From NCBI GenBank assembly GCA_947458455.1, contig CANGYJ010000007.1, positions 307,840-371,839 of the forward strand: 64,000 nt of DNA, written 5' to 3'. Below the pieces are notes generated by a model, which did no database searches, had not been told where the DNA came from, and was given only the letters and a program-made list of their open reading frames with translations. The position numbers and the translations under genes were made by a program. Of this stretch, positions 8,267 to 16,762 are shown piece after piece (position 1 is the stretch's first letter; every line of letters starts with the position of its first letter). The DNA is from Verrucomicrobiaceae bacterium (GTDB taxonomy: Bacteria > Verrucomicrobiota > Verrucomicrobiia > Verrucomicrobiales > Verrucomicrobiaceae).

Positions 8267-9244
8267 CTACTTCCGCTGCCACCTGTCGTCTTTCTCCAGC
8301 ACGGAGCGTGCGCCTTTGTCATTCAGCCAAGTTTTGGCCTCGGCATCGCCTTTGAGGAAAGCATCCCAGAAGGCGGTGCTGAGGGCGAGGATGACGCGGT
8401 GGTGATTCGGGTTCTGCTGACGGCCTTCGCCGGGGAGGGAACGTTCGCCGAAGGCCCCGTGCTCGGCATCGTGGAGGACGAGTTCGTATTTGTCGCCGGG
8501 CGGTAGCGCAGGATAGACACCGAGCCGCGAGTCGAGTTCGCCGCCGAGCGTCATGCTGCCGATGCGGGCCACGTCCCTCGTGCCGGTCATGAGCAGCCAC
8601 GGGAGCGTCACACTGCCAAACGCACGCTCGGCATTGCCTGCCGCGGGCACGCTGGGACTCATCATCACGGCGGCTTTGATGCGCGGATCGGTGAGGCTGC
8701 GGCCGATGGGCATGGTTTGTCCGCTGACGGCCTGTGTCGTCACCGCACCGAAGGAATGGCCGGACATGCCCACGCGAGTGAGATCGAGCCTGCCACACAA
8801 GGCGTGCGCCTCTTCGGCATTCCATCGCGTGAGCTGATCCAGCACTGCCGGGATGTCCGCGGCACGCAGGATGAAGTTTTGCACGCTGGCCGCCTGTTTC
8901 ATCGCCATCGGGATGCGAGCCGGTCCTTGGCCCTTCCACACGGATTCATCGCTGCCCGGATGCTGCACAAAGATGACCGCATAACCCCGAGCCGACCAGT
9001 GCTTGCCGAGATAGGGGTTGTTCTCCCGCGAACCACCCAGCCCATGGCTGAAAAGCACCACCGGGGCTGCTTTCGACGCCGCAGGCAGATACACACGGAT
9101 CGGTAACGCACGCTCGCGTGAGGCATCTTGCACGGTGAAGTCGAGTGGAGCCGCCAAAGCGGCCTCCGGCACTTTCAGCGGATCGTAGGCGAAAGCGGCC
9201 GTGACGGCGAAACAGGTGAAAAAGGCGAAAACGAGGGACTTCAT
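8267..9244 (-). CDS. secreted alpha/beta hydrolase, PAF-acetylhydrolase type
   Basis: 325 residues from ATG 9244, chosen because it begins the signal peptide MKSLVFAFFTCFAVTAAFA; longer in-frame starts would run into the promoter region. The fold is that of the PAF-acetylhydrolase/dienelactone hydrolase group: an oxyanion region VVLFSHGLGGSREN, the nucleophile elbow G-H-S-F-G, a GTRD acidic loop and a terminal DAEHGAFGE with the catalytic His. It should act as an esterase outside the cytoplasm. It heads an operon of three secreted hydrolases and is divergent from the serine hydrolase at 9377. Confidence 0.85.
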   Translation of the reverse strand: MKSLVFAFFTCFAVTAAFAYDPLKVPEAALAAPLDFTVQDASRERALPIRVYLPAASKAAPVVLFSHGLGGSRENNPYLGKHWSARGYAVIFVQHPGSDESVWKGQGPARIPMAMKQAASVQNFILRAADIPAVLDQLTRWNAEEAHALCGRLDLTRVGMSGHSFGAVTTQAVSGQTMPIGRSLTDPRIKAAVMMSPSVPAAGNAERAFGSVTLPWLLMTGTRDVARIGSMTLGGELDSRLGVYPALPPGDKYELVLHDAEHGAFGERSLPGEGRQQNPNHHRVILALSTAFWDAFLKGDAEAKTWLNDKGARSVLEKDDRWQRK

Positions 9245-9376
9245 GGCTTTGGGAGACTTTTGAAACGCCGAGTCGTGGAAGTGGTCGCGGTGATCGTGCT
9301 TATTGCAAAAGTTACTCGCGAAAGAGTGGAGGCATTGGTCGAGTTGAAGTGCGATCTCCTCTAAAAGCTCCCCGCC

Positions 9377-10492
9377 ATGATTCACCGTCTCTTCGTTCTC
9401 CCACTCCTGCTTTTCGTCAGCTCACTGGCCGCCCAGGCTGCTGATAAAGCTCTACCACGGAGCACGCCGGAGCAGCAGGGCATCTCGTCGGCGGCGGTGC
9501 GTGACTTCATCGAGACGGCGGACAAGCAGATCCACACGCTGCACAGCTTCATGCTCGTGCGTCATGGTCACGTCATCGCGGAGGCGTGGTGGAAGCTGGA
9601 GTCGGCGGAGAAACGCCACGTGATGTGGTCGCTGAGCAAGAGCTTCACCTCCACGGCCATCGGCCTCGCGGTCGCGGAGGGGAAGCTGACGCTCGATGAT
9701 CCGGTGCTGAAGTTTTTCCCCAATGAGGCACCTGCGGAGGCGAGCGAGAACCTCAAGGCCATGCGGGTGAGTGACCTGCTCTCGATGAGCGGCGGGCACG
9801 AGGTGGAGCCGAAGTTTGGCTTCGACACCGGCCCGTCGGTGAAGGGTTTCCTCGCGCATCCGGTGACGCAGAAGCCGGGCACGTTTTTCCGCTACAACAC
9901 GCCCGGCAGCTACATGCTCTCCGCCATCATCACGAAGACCACCGGCCAGACCGTGCTCGATTACCTCAAGCCACGCCTCTTTGAGCCTCTCGGCATCGAA
10001 AGTCCCATGTGGGATGCCAGCGCGGAGGGCCACAGCCTTGGCGGATACGGCCTGCACATCCGCACGGAGGACATCGCGAAGTTTGGCCAGCTCTACCTGC
10101 AACGCGGCAAGTGGAACGGGCAGCCCTTGCTCTCCGAAACATGGGTCGATGAAGCCACCTCGAAGCACGTGGACAACTCGAAAGCCCCCAGCGGCAAAAC
10201 CTCCGACTGGCAGCAAGGCTACGGCTTTCAGTTCTGGCGCTGCCAGCACAACTGCTTCCGTGGCGATGGTCGCGACGGCCAAATCTGCCTCGTGATCCCC
10301 GAGCACGACGCCGTCATCGCCATCACCGCACAAACCGGCCAGATGCAGAGCGAACTCGACCTCGTGTGGGAGAAACTGCTCCCCGCCTTTGCCAAAGACG
10401 CGCTCCCCGCAAACACCGCCGAGCAAGAAAAGCTCCAGCAAGCCGCCGCGAACCTCACCGCGCATCCCGCGCCGCCGAAGAAGGCGAAGTGA
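9377..10492 (+). CDS. secreted serine hydrolase, beta-lactamase class C fold
   Basis: 371 residues with a signal peptide ending near AAQAA (residues 18-22). The class C beta-lactamase/penicillin-binding fold is shown by the catalytic S-L-S-K at about residues 89-92 in VMWSLSKSFTS, the Y-N-T element in FFRYNTPGSYML, and a long C-terminal region matching the family length. Such proteins are esterases, peptidases or beta-lactamase relatives, and the natural substrate cannot be told from sequence. It precedes a secreted esterase gene by 40 bp. A perfect palindrome that could attenuate transcription covers the stop codon. Confidence 0.85.
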   Translation: MIHRLFVLPLLLFVSSLAAQAADKALPRSTPEQQGISSAAVRDFIETADKQIHTLHSFMLVRHGHVIAEAWWKLESAEKRHVMWSLSKSFTSTAIGLAVAEGKLTLDDPVLKFFPNEAPAEASENLKAMRVSDLLSMSGGHEVEPKFGFDTGPSVKGFLAHPVTQKPGTFFRYNTPGSYMLSAIITKTTGQTVLDYLKPRLFEPLGIESPMWDASAEGHSLGGYGLHIRTEDIAKFGQLYLQRGKWNGQPLLSETWVDEATSKHVDNSKAPSGKTSDWQQGYGFQFWRCQHNCFRGDGRDGQICLVIPEHDAVIAITAQTGQMQSELDLVWEKLLPAFAKDALPANTAEQEKLQQAAANLTAHPAPPKKAK

Positions 10493-10513
10493 TGGCTGCG
10501 CAGCCATCCTTTT
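10491..10513 (+). terminator. palindrome at stop codon, possible terminator or attenuator
   Basis: GATGGCTGC/GCAGCCATC is a perfect 18-bp palindrome at 10491-10508 followed by CCTTTT. The stop codon TGA (10490-10492) lies partly in its left arm. The next gene starts only 25 bases later, so it would attenuate rather than separate the two. Confidence 0.5.
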
Positions 10514-10532
10514 CACCCACCACCCTTTCACG

Positions 10533-11558
10533 ATGAAACGACTCCTCTTCGCCTTTGCCTGTCTTGCCTCCCTTCACGCCGCTGAACCCTACACCGAGAA
10601 TCCCGGCAAGCAGGGCGATGGTGCCTTTGAGGTCGGGCCAGAATACAAGCTCGATCCCGATTTGACCGATAAAGGCAACGCGAAGGGCAAGACGTTCACG
10701 TTTTCGATGAAGCTGGCGGACAGCAAGGTCTTCGATGGCACGGACAAGACGCTGGAGCCGGACAAGAAGAAGGTGAACACGGAGCGCAAGATCACGGTGT
10801 ATGTGCCTGCGGCTTATAAGGATGGCACAAAGGCTCCGCTGCTGGTTATTCACGATGGCCCGGGCCAGTTGAAGCTCATCAGCCATGCGCTCGACAATCT
10901 CACCCTCTCGAAAGACCCACAGCGCAAGCTCCCCGCCTTTGTCTGCATCGCCGTGCAGAATGGCGGCAACGACGGCAAGAACAGCCAGCGCGGCCTGGAG
11001 TATGACACGATGTCGGATCGCCTCGCCCGCTTCATTCATGACGAGGTGCTGCCCGCCGTGCTCAGCAATGCCGAGATCCGCGCCGCGTATCCGAAGTTCG
11101 CGCTCACGGAGAATCCGTGGGGCCGTGCGGTGATGGGTTGCAGTTCCGGCGGTGCCGCCGCGCTGACGATGGGCTGGTTCCGGCCCGATTGGTTTCGCCG
11201 CATCATCGCCTACTCCGGCACCTTCGTGGACCAGCAGGACGATGACGCGCCCGAAGAGTCCAAATATCCGCTTGGCGCGTGGGAGTATCACTCCGGCATG
11301 AAACTCATCGAAACGAGTGAGCCGAAGCCGCTGCGCATCTTCACCCACGTCTCCGAAAACGACAACCGCGCCAACGACCCCGAGGAAACCTACCACAACT
11401 GGGTCATGGCCGGCATGCGCACAAACGTCGCCCTCGACCAGAAAGGCTATCACCACCGCTACCTCTTCAGCAAAAAGACCGGCCACTGCGACAAACGCGT
11501 CTTCGAGCACACGCTGGCTGACACGCTCGTGTGGCTGTGGCGCGGGTGGGAGGGGTAA
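10533..11558 (+). CDS. secreted esterase, enterochelin-esterase fold
   Basis: 341 residues from ATG 10533, which starts a signal peptide (MKRLLFAFACLASLHA). The body matches the esterase-D/enterochelin esterase group: ITVYVPAAYKDGTKAPLLVIHDG, nucleophile elbow G-C-S-S-G in VMGCSSGGAAALTMGW, and a late HVSENDNRAND and KTGHCD that can supply Asp and His. It is likely a periplasmic ester hydrolase. It is a paralogue of the N-terminal half of the protein at 12498-14189, which shares the SSGG-A-A motif and the following AWHRP/GWFRP segment. It is probably cotranscribed with the serine hydrolase upstream. Confidence 0.85.
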   Translation: MKRLLFAFACLASLHAAEPYTENPGKQGDGAFEVGPEYKLDPDLTDKGNAKGKTFTFSMKLADSKVFDGTDKTLEPDKKKVNTERKITVYVPAAYKDGTKAPLLVIHDGPGQLKLISHALDNLTLSKDPQRKLPAFVCIAVQNGGNDGKNSQRGLEYDTMSDRLARFIHDEVLPAVLSNAEIRAAYPKFALTENPWGRAVMGCSSGGAAALTMGWFRPDWFRRIIAYSGTFVDQQDDDAPEESKYPLGAWEYHSGMKLIETSEPKPLRIFTHVSENDNRANDPEETYHNWVMAGMRTNVALDQKGYHHRYLFSKKTGHCDKRVFEHTLADTLVWLWRGWEG

Positions 11559-11636
11559 AAGTGGATGCTGTTGGGGATCGATGGAGTCCGACCAAATAGG
11601 GCTTGGGTTTTGGATTTCCATGTTTCACGATTCCTC

Positions 11637-12164
11637 ATGCGCTCACACACCACGAAAGACAGGATCGAACTGCTCATGCAACGCCTTGGGGCGGCGGTGA
11701 GTTCGGAAGGGCGCATTTACTTCACAGGCGGAGTCTCAGCGGTGCTGATGGGGTGGCGGGAGATGACGATTGACGTGGATTTGAAGGCTGAGCCTGAGCC
11801 GCAGGGGTTCTTTGAGTGCCTCCTGAGGTTGAAGGACGACTTGGACATCAACATCGAACTCGCATCGCCAGACCAGTTTGTGCCCGCCTTGCCCGGGTGG
11901 CAGGATCGCAGCCGGTTCATCGCCCGGCACGGAAAGCTGAGCTTTTATCACTACGACTTCTATGGGCAGGCGCTCGCCAAGGTGGAGCGCGATCATCCGC
12001 GAGACCGCCATGACGTGGCCTGCATGATTCGAGATGAATTGGTAAAGCCTGGGCGCTTGCTGGAGCTTTTCACGGACGTGGAGTCTCAATTGATTCGTTA
12101 TCCGGCGGTCGATGCCGCCTCGCTTCGTGAACGGGTGCTGGAAATCACCCGCGATGGTGTTTAG
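11637..12164 (+). CDS. nucleotidyltransferase-fold protein (DUF6036-like)
   Basis: 175 residues from ATG 11637; an in-frame start at 11565 would add 24 poorly conserved residues. The motif YFTGGVSAVLMGWREMTIDVDL carries the GG-S and D-x-D of the nucleotidyltransferase fold, as in DUF6036 and AbiEii-type proteins. A later HDVACMIRD helix is typical. Proteins of this type are often toxins in toxin-antitoxin or abortive-infection pairs, but I see only the fold. It is followed after 12 bp by a 99-residue helical protein, so the two are probably one unit. Confidence 0.75.
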   Translation: MRSHTTKDRIELLMQRLGAAVSSEGRIYFTGGVSAVLMGWREMTIDVDLKAEPEPQGFFECLLRLKDDLDINIELASPDQFVPALPGWQDRSRFIARHGKLSFYHYDFYGQALAKVERDHPRDRHDVACMIRDELVKPGRLLELFTDVESQLIRYPAVDAASLRERVLEITRDGV

Positions 12165-12176
12165 AATGCCCGCGTG

Positions 12177-12476
12177 ATGACACTCGACGGTTTACCTGGC
12201 AATGATTTGATCCAGCAAGGTCTTGAAGACCTTGTGCAGCGTCGTGCCAGCGTGGCGGCGTGTTTGGTGAAGATCGCCAGCCCTCGAATGCGGCGTTGCG
12301 GAATGGAGATGATCCTTTCCGATGACGAGGCACTCAACGCGGATCGCGAGTTGTATGCCTTGCTGGGCCGTGAACATGGCAATGAAGCCCACAGCCGCTA
12401 CAATGCGCTGCTGCGTGAACTGGTGAGCTTTGAACGTGCGCTGGAAGCACGTCATCGCCGAATGACCGCCGCTTGA
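12177..12476 (+). CDS. small helical protein, partner of nucleotidyltransferase
   Basis: This 99-residue protein begins at ATG 12177 (a GTG lies one codon upstream). It is almost wholly helical, Arg- and Leu-rich, with no membrane segment and no motif I recognise. Twelve bases separate it from the DUF6036-like gene, and its stop lies inside the 27-bp hairpin repeat at 12475. The pairing suggests the second half of a two-gene module, perhaps an antitoxin, but that is inference from position alone. Confidence 0.6.
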   Translation: MTLDGLPGNDLIQQGLEDLVQRRASVAACLVKIASPRMRRCGMEMILSDDEALNADRELYALLGREHGNEAHSRYNALLRELVSFERALEARHRRMTAA

Positions 12477-12501
12477 GGCTTCGATTGCCAATCGAAGCTA
12501 C
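12475..12501 (-). repeat. GTAG-head hairpin, copy 2 of the 27-bp repeat
   Basis: This is an exact copy, on the opposite strand, of bases 555-581: GTAG head, stem GCTTCGATT/AATCGAAGC. On the minus strand its TAG is the stop of the esterase/SMP-30 gene; on the plus strand its first two bases complete the TGA of the small gene. It lies exactly between two convergent genes and can act as a bidirectional terminator. Confidence 0.75.
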
Positions 12502-14189
12502 AGCTTGTTCGGCACCACCTTTGTCCATGGGCTCCACGCACCGAGGGCGTGCTGCTGGATCTTGCGTTTCCAGATCTTGCTGCCGCAGAAGGCATAGAGC
12601 GTGTCTTTGTCCTTGCCGCCGATGGCGACGGCGGTGACGCGTCCGCGATCAGGGACGGTCAAAATCACCTGCGTGGGGCCGTCGTCGGCGCTGATTTGGA
12701 TGCCGCTCTTCGTGGCGATGAATTGACGGCCTTCCTGCGAGTAGCAGAGGCATTCCGAGCCCGCATCGTCGTCCCAATCTTGGATGTGAAGATGGAAGAA
12801 GCGCTCTTTATGGATGAGCGTGCCGTCGTCGGCGATTTGATAGCTGTAGGCCCATTTGGAATGGCCTTCCCCGACGCTGAGGAGCCACTGGTCGGGGCGG
12901 AAGGCCATGCCGGTGGCGAATTTGATGCCGGCATCGACCTGCTTCTTCTGGCCTTCTTTGATGAGCCAGACGCTGCCGCCGTTGTTGGGCTTCTTCGCGT
13001 CGTTGTCGGTGACGTAGAGGCTGCCGTTCGGATGGGCGAGGATGCTGTGGCCGAGAATGCCGTCCAAAACGATGCTGGACTTGCCCGCCGCGTCGTAGCG
13101 CAGGAGCTGGCCGGATTTCTCAGAGATGGTATAAAGCGATCCATCGGCGGCGACGGTCACACAGTGTGCGTTGCCGGTTTTTTCGGCAAAAACGCTGACT
13201 TCATCGTTGAGGCCGATGCGATGGATTTTATCGGCGGAGGTATCGGCGAAGAAAACTTCGCCGTTTTGGGCGGTGGAGGCTCCTCGCGTGCTTTTGAAGC
13301 CTTCGGCGACGAGTTTCCAGTCTTCGCCGGGGAGGAGGATTTCTTGGGCTCGCGGGGCGCTGGGGCCTGCTTTGACCTTCGCTGGCCAGTCTTTCCAAAG
13401 ATAAGCCATCGCCTCTTGCCAGTTCTCGCCGTAGCCCGCGACGTGTTTGCCGTCGATGGTGCGGAACTGGTAGTCGTGGCCGGAAAATTTCAGTGCCTTG
13501 TCCATTTCCTGATCGACGAGGAACCAGTCGCCCGCCGCGTTTTCCATGTCGTGCGTGGCGGTGGTGAGATAGGAGCGGATCGGGCGTGCCTCGAACTTCC
13601 GCACCATTGTGGGAAACTCATGCCCGCCGCGAAACGCCACCCAACTGCCGCTGGCCGCATACACGCGACTGAAGGCCTCGGGCCGATGCCAAGCCGCCGT
13701 GAAGGCCGCGATGCCGCCGCTGCTGCCACCGACGATGCAGCGGTCGTTGCCATCGGTGCTCAAATTGAGCTGATACTGCTTCGCGACGAAGGGTAGGATC
13801 TCTTCGTCAAAGAAGCGCACGTTGTTGTCGCTGATCCCGTCGTATTCGAAGTCGCGATTGCGTCGGCCTGCGGTGCCTTTTATCGGCGCGGGCACCTCAC
13901 CGGGCCGCACGAAGACGCCGACGGTCACCGGCATCTGCTTGGTGGCGATGGCGAGTTCGAGGTTCGCCTTCTCACGCGGATTGTAGCCATCGGTCTTCAC
14001 ATAAACGCAGGCCGGTTTACTGGCGTCGTATTGCGCCGGGATGAAGACGGTCACCTCACGCAGGGTGCCGGGGAAGATCTTGCTCTGCGTGAACTGGAAG
14101 GTCTCAATGCGGCCGGGTTTGATGTCCTCGGCGAAGGATGAATGGCCGCAAAAGAACGCAGAGATCGCAAGGTAGAAGAAGAGGCGCAT
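12498..14189 (-). CDS. secreted esterase fused to SMP-30/gluconolactonase-like propeller
   Basis: 563 residues with a signal peptide (MRLFFYLAISAFFCGHSSFA). Residues about 25-275 are an esterase domain of the enterochelin-esterase type, with nucleophile elbow G-G-S-S-G (IVGGSSGGIAAFTAAWHRP) and a C-terminal GKHVAGYGENW supplying the His. Residues about 290-555 form a six-bladed SMP-30/gluconolactonase-like propeller (NGEVFFADTSADKIHRI, HSILAHPNGSLYVTDND). The pairing suggests sequential de-esterification and lactone or sugar-acid handling outside the cell. It follows the lipase gene on the same strand after 18 bp and is cotranscribed with it. Confidence 0.85.
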   Translation of the reverse strand: MRLFFYLAISAFFCGHSSFAEDIKPGRIETFQFTQSKIFPGTLREVTVFIPAQYDASKPACVYVKTDGYNPREKANLELAIATKQMPVTVGVFVRPGEVPAPIKGTAGRRNRDFEYDGISDNNVRFFDEEILPFVAKQYQLNLSTDGNDRCIVGGSSGGIAAFTAAWHRPEAFSRVYAASGSWVAFRGGHEFPTMVRKFEARPIRSYLTTATHDMENAAGDWFLVDQEMDKALKFSGHDYQFRTIDGKHVAGYGENWQEAMAYLWKDWPAKVKAGPSAPRAQEILLPGEDWKLVAEGFKSTRGASTAQNGEVFFADTSADKIHRIGLNDEVSVFAEKTGNAHCVTVAADGSLYTISEKSGQLLRYDAAGKSSIVLDGILGHSILAHPNGSLYVTDNDAKKPNNGGSVWLIKEGQKKQVDAGIKFATGMAFRPDQWLLSVGEGHSKWAYSYQIADDGTLIHKERFFHLHIQDWDDDAGSECLCYSQEGRQFIATKSGIQISADDGPTQVILTVPDRGRVTAVAIGGKDKDTLYAFCGSKIWKRKIQQHALGAWSPWTKVVPNKL

Positions 14190-14207
14190 GGAAGGTGGTG
14201 ATGGAGA

Positions 14208-15149
14208 TTACTTGGAGGCGGGGAGGGCGAGTTCCGACTCGGGCACGAGCTTGATTTCCACGTCGGTGCCTTTGAGATGCTTGTCGAAGAAGGCCTGCAT
14301 GAGCTGGATGACGGCGGGTTTGCCGAAGGAGGGACCACCGTGACCGGCTCCGGGCAGGGTTTGGAGCCAGACGGGGATGTTTTGGGCTTTGAGAGCGGCT
14401 TTGAGCTGCACGCTTTGCGCATACGGCACGAGCGTGTCGTGGGTGCCGTGCAGGATGAGGAAGGGCGGATTGTCTTTGCTGACGTAGTGCACGGGGCTCA
14501 CGGCATCGGCTTTGGGTTTGTCGTCGAGCTGGGTGCCGATGAGGGAGGAGTAGGGATCGCTGGGCGTGTTGAAGGCGAAGATGTTTTTGGCGTTTTTGTC
14601 TTCGGCGGCCTGCGGCACGACGGTGGTGAAGTCGGCGGGGCCGTAGATGTCGATCACGGCTTGGACGCGGTCGGATTGATCGAGATGGCCGCCGATGGCT
14701 GGGAAGGCTTTTTTGCCGCCAGAAGTGCCGACGAGGGCGGAGAGATGGCCGCCGGCGGAGCCGCCGACCGCACCGAGGTGATCGGGGGCGATGTTGTAGT
14801 GCTTCGCATGCGCCCGCAGCCAGCGGATGGCGGCCTGGCAATCCTGAAGCTGCGCGGGGAAGACGGCTTTCTGGCTAAAACGATACTCGATACTGGCGAC
14901 GGCATAGCCTTTGAGCACGAGTGGGGTCACGGGGCAGGGAAATTTGTTTCCGGCACGCCAGCCGCCGCCGTGGATGTGGACGATGAGGGGGAGCGGTTTT
15001 TCGGAAGGTGTCGTGGGCAGGTAGAGGTCGAGCTTTTGCGCTTCATCACCGCCTTCGATGTAGGGGATGTCCTGCTCGATTTTGATGGCCGGGGGCTGTT
15101 GGGCGAGGAGGCTGGTGGTGAGAAAGGTGAGGAGGAGAAGGAGCTTCAT
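14208..15149 (-). CDS. secreted alpha/beta hydrolase (BD-FAE/lipase family)
   Basis: 313 residues from ATG 15149, which opens the signal peptide MKLLLLLTFLTTSLLAQ; a longer frame upstream would overlap the divergent lipoprotein gene. The family is shown by LDLYLPTT, the oxyanion motif IHGGGWRAGNK, the nucleophile elbow G-G-S-A-G in AVGGSAGGHLSALVG, the Asp in LHGTHDTLVPY and His in PGAGHGGPSF. It is likely an acetyl-xylan or feruloyl-type esterase acting on plant or algal polysaccharide decorations. It is first in a two-gene operon with the esterase/SMP-30 gene. Confidence 0.85.
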   Translation of the reverse strand: MKLLLLLTFLTTSLLAQQPPAIKIEQDIPYIEGGDEAQKLDLYLPTTPSEKPLPLIVHIHGGGWRAGNKFPCPVTPLVLKGYAVASIEYRFSQKAVFPAQLQDCQAAIRWLRAHAKHYNIAPDHLGAVGGSAGGHLSALVGTSGGKKAFPAIGGHLDQSDRVQAVIDIYGPADFTTVVPQAAEDKNAKNIFAFNTPSDPYSSLIGTQLDDKPKADAVSPVHYVSKDNPPFLILHGTHDTLVPYAQSVQLKAALKAQNIPVWLQTLPGAGHGGPSFGKPAVIQLMQAFFDKHLKGTDVEIKLVPESELALPASK

Positions 15150-15235
15150 GGTGTCTAGGCCTAACAGGCAGGTGGGGCGGCTTCTATCGGTGGTGGCGGT
15201 GAAGTTTGGCATGGAAGGGCAGGGGAGCGCAGCGT

Positions 15236-16687
15236 ATGAGGGCGGCAATGATGTTCCCCAATCGTGTTTTCGTTTTTCTGGCGAGTTTGCTGCTGCTGCT
15301 GGCGGCTGGCTGCTCGTTTTTTCCGCCGCTGGGCTCAAAGAGGATGACGGCGGATCTGGCGGCGCTGCATGGCACGGCTCCCGATCAGTGGGCGGCGCTA
15401 CCGAAGGTGCCGAAAGGGGCGGCGACGGGCTGGCTGCGTGATTTTGGTAGTTCGCGGCTGGAGTCGATGGTGAATCAGGCGATCACGGCGAATCCAGATT
15501 TGCTGGCCGCAGCGGCGCGGGTGCGGCAGGCGAGGGCGCAGGCGGTGCAGGAGGGTGCTTCGCTGTTTCCGCAGGTGTCGGCGGGTTCGCAGGCGAGCCG
15601 GGCGCAATCGCCGAGCGATCAGCGGTTTGCGGGGATCAACCAAATTGCGAACCGGTTTAGCTGGACAGTGAATGTGGCGTGGGACGTGGATTTTTGGGGC
15701 GTGATCGCGGATGGGCGCCGCGCGGCGGTGGCGAGGGCGATGGCGAGTGACGAGACGTGGCATGCGGCGCGGCTCTCGCTGGCGGCGAACACGGTGCAGA
15801 CGGTGGTGACGCTGGCGGAGGCGGAGAGCTTGCAGCGGCTGGCGGAGGAGAACATCCGCGTGCGGAAGACGCAGCTCGGCATTTTGGAGCGGCAGATGGA
15901 TCGTGGCATTGATCCAGAGCGGGCGGCGCTGGATGTGAGCCTGAGCCGGGCGGATCTGGCGCGGGCGGAATCGACGCTGGTGCAGCGCCAACGCACGGCG
16001 GATGAGACGCGGCGGACGCTCGAGACGCTGATGGGCGGCTATCCGGCGGGGCGTGAGCAGGGAATGGGCGGGCTGCCCACCCTGCGCGGGGCGGTGCCGG
16101 CGGGCTTGCCTTCAGAGATGCTGCTGCGGAGGCCGGATCTGCGAGCGGCGGAGAGGCGTGTGGCGGCGGCGCTGGCGGATGAGAGCAGTGCAAAGAAGGC
16201 GCTGCTGCCGAGCTTTCGGCTTACCGGCTCGTTTGGGCGCACGACACAGGAAATTGAGAAGTTGATCCGGCCGGAGACGGCGCTGTGGAATATCGCCTCT
16301 CAGGCGGCGCAGACGCTTTTCCAAGGTGGGAGGCTGAAAGCGGGGATCGATCTGGAGCGGGCGCGGTATGATGAGAGCATGCAAACCTACGCGGGCAGTG
16401 TGCTGACGGCGTTTCGTGAGGTGGAGACGGCGCTGGCGGCGGAGCGGTTTCTCACGGAGCAGGAGGCGGCCTTGCAGCAGGCGGCGGAGCTGGCGGAGCA
16501 GTCCGAAAAACTGGCGCTGGGGCAGTATGAGAAGGGCTTGAGCGAGGTGCTGACGCTCTTGGATACGCGGCAGCGGGCGTTTGATGCGCGGAGTGCCCTC
16601 ATCGCGGTAAAGGCGCAGCATTTACGAAATCGGGCGGCGCTGCATCTGGCGCTGGGTGGAGATTTTTCCTCGCGGCCTACGGAGTGA
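15236..16687 (+). CDS. outer-membrane efflux lipoprotein, TolC/NodT type
   Basis: 483 residues from ATG 15236, preceded by AGGGGAG at a suitable distance. The N terminus is a lipoprotein signal with lipobox L-A-A-G-C, so the mature protein is lipid-anchored. The remainder shows the duplicated long-helix architecture of outer membrane factors: LESMVNQAITANPDLLAAAARVRQ early, the LP-S-E-MLLRRPDLRAAERR linker, LFQGGRLKAGI and the closing VLTLLDTRQ. Length is usual for NodT-type proteins. No RND pump or adaptor gene is adjacent; the following genes are for polysaccharide assembly. Confidence 0.9.
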   Translation: MRAAMMFPNRVFVFLASLLLLLAAGCSFFPPLGSKRMTADLAALHGTAPDQWAALPKVPKGAATGWLRDFGSSRLESMVNQAITANPDLLAAAARVRQARAQAVQEGASLFPQVSAGSQASRAQSPSDQRFAGINQIANRFSWTVNVAWDVDFWGVIADGRRAAVARAMASDETWHAARLSLAANTVQTVVTLAEAESLQRLAEENIRVRKTQLGILERQMDRGIDPERAALDVSLSRADLARAESTLVQRQRTADETRRTLETLMGGYPAGREQGMGGLPTLRGAVPAGLPSEMLLRRPDLRAAERRVAAALADESSAKKALLPSFRLTGSFGRTTQEIEKLIRPETALWNIASQAAQTLFQGGRLKAGIDLERARYDESMQTYAGSVLTAFREVETALAAERFLTEQEAALQQAAELAEQSEKLALGQYEKGLSEVLTLLDTRQRAFDARSALIAVKAQHLRNRAALHLALGGDFSSRPTE

Positions 16688-16762
16688 GCGTGAAGTGACG
16701 ATTTTTTGCTTCGCGGGCGGAAGGCAAGCCGCTATGCTGAAATCCCCCACCCCAGCCTGCCC

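Noticed and set aside
12549..13796. 415-codon plus-strand frame
   Set aside because: Shadow of the minus-strand esterase/SMP-30 gene, which has a signal peptide and catalytic motifs.
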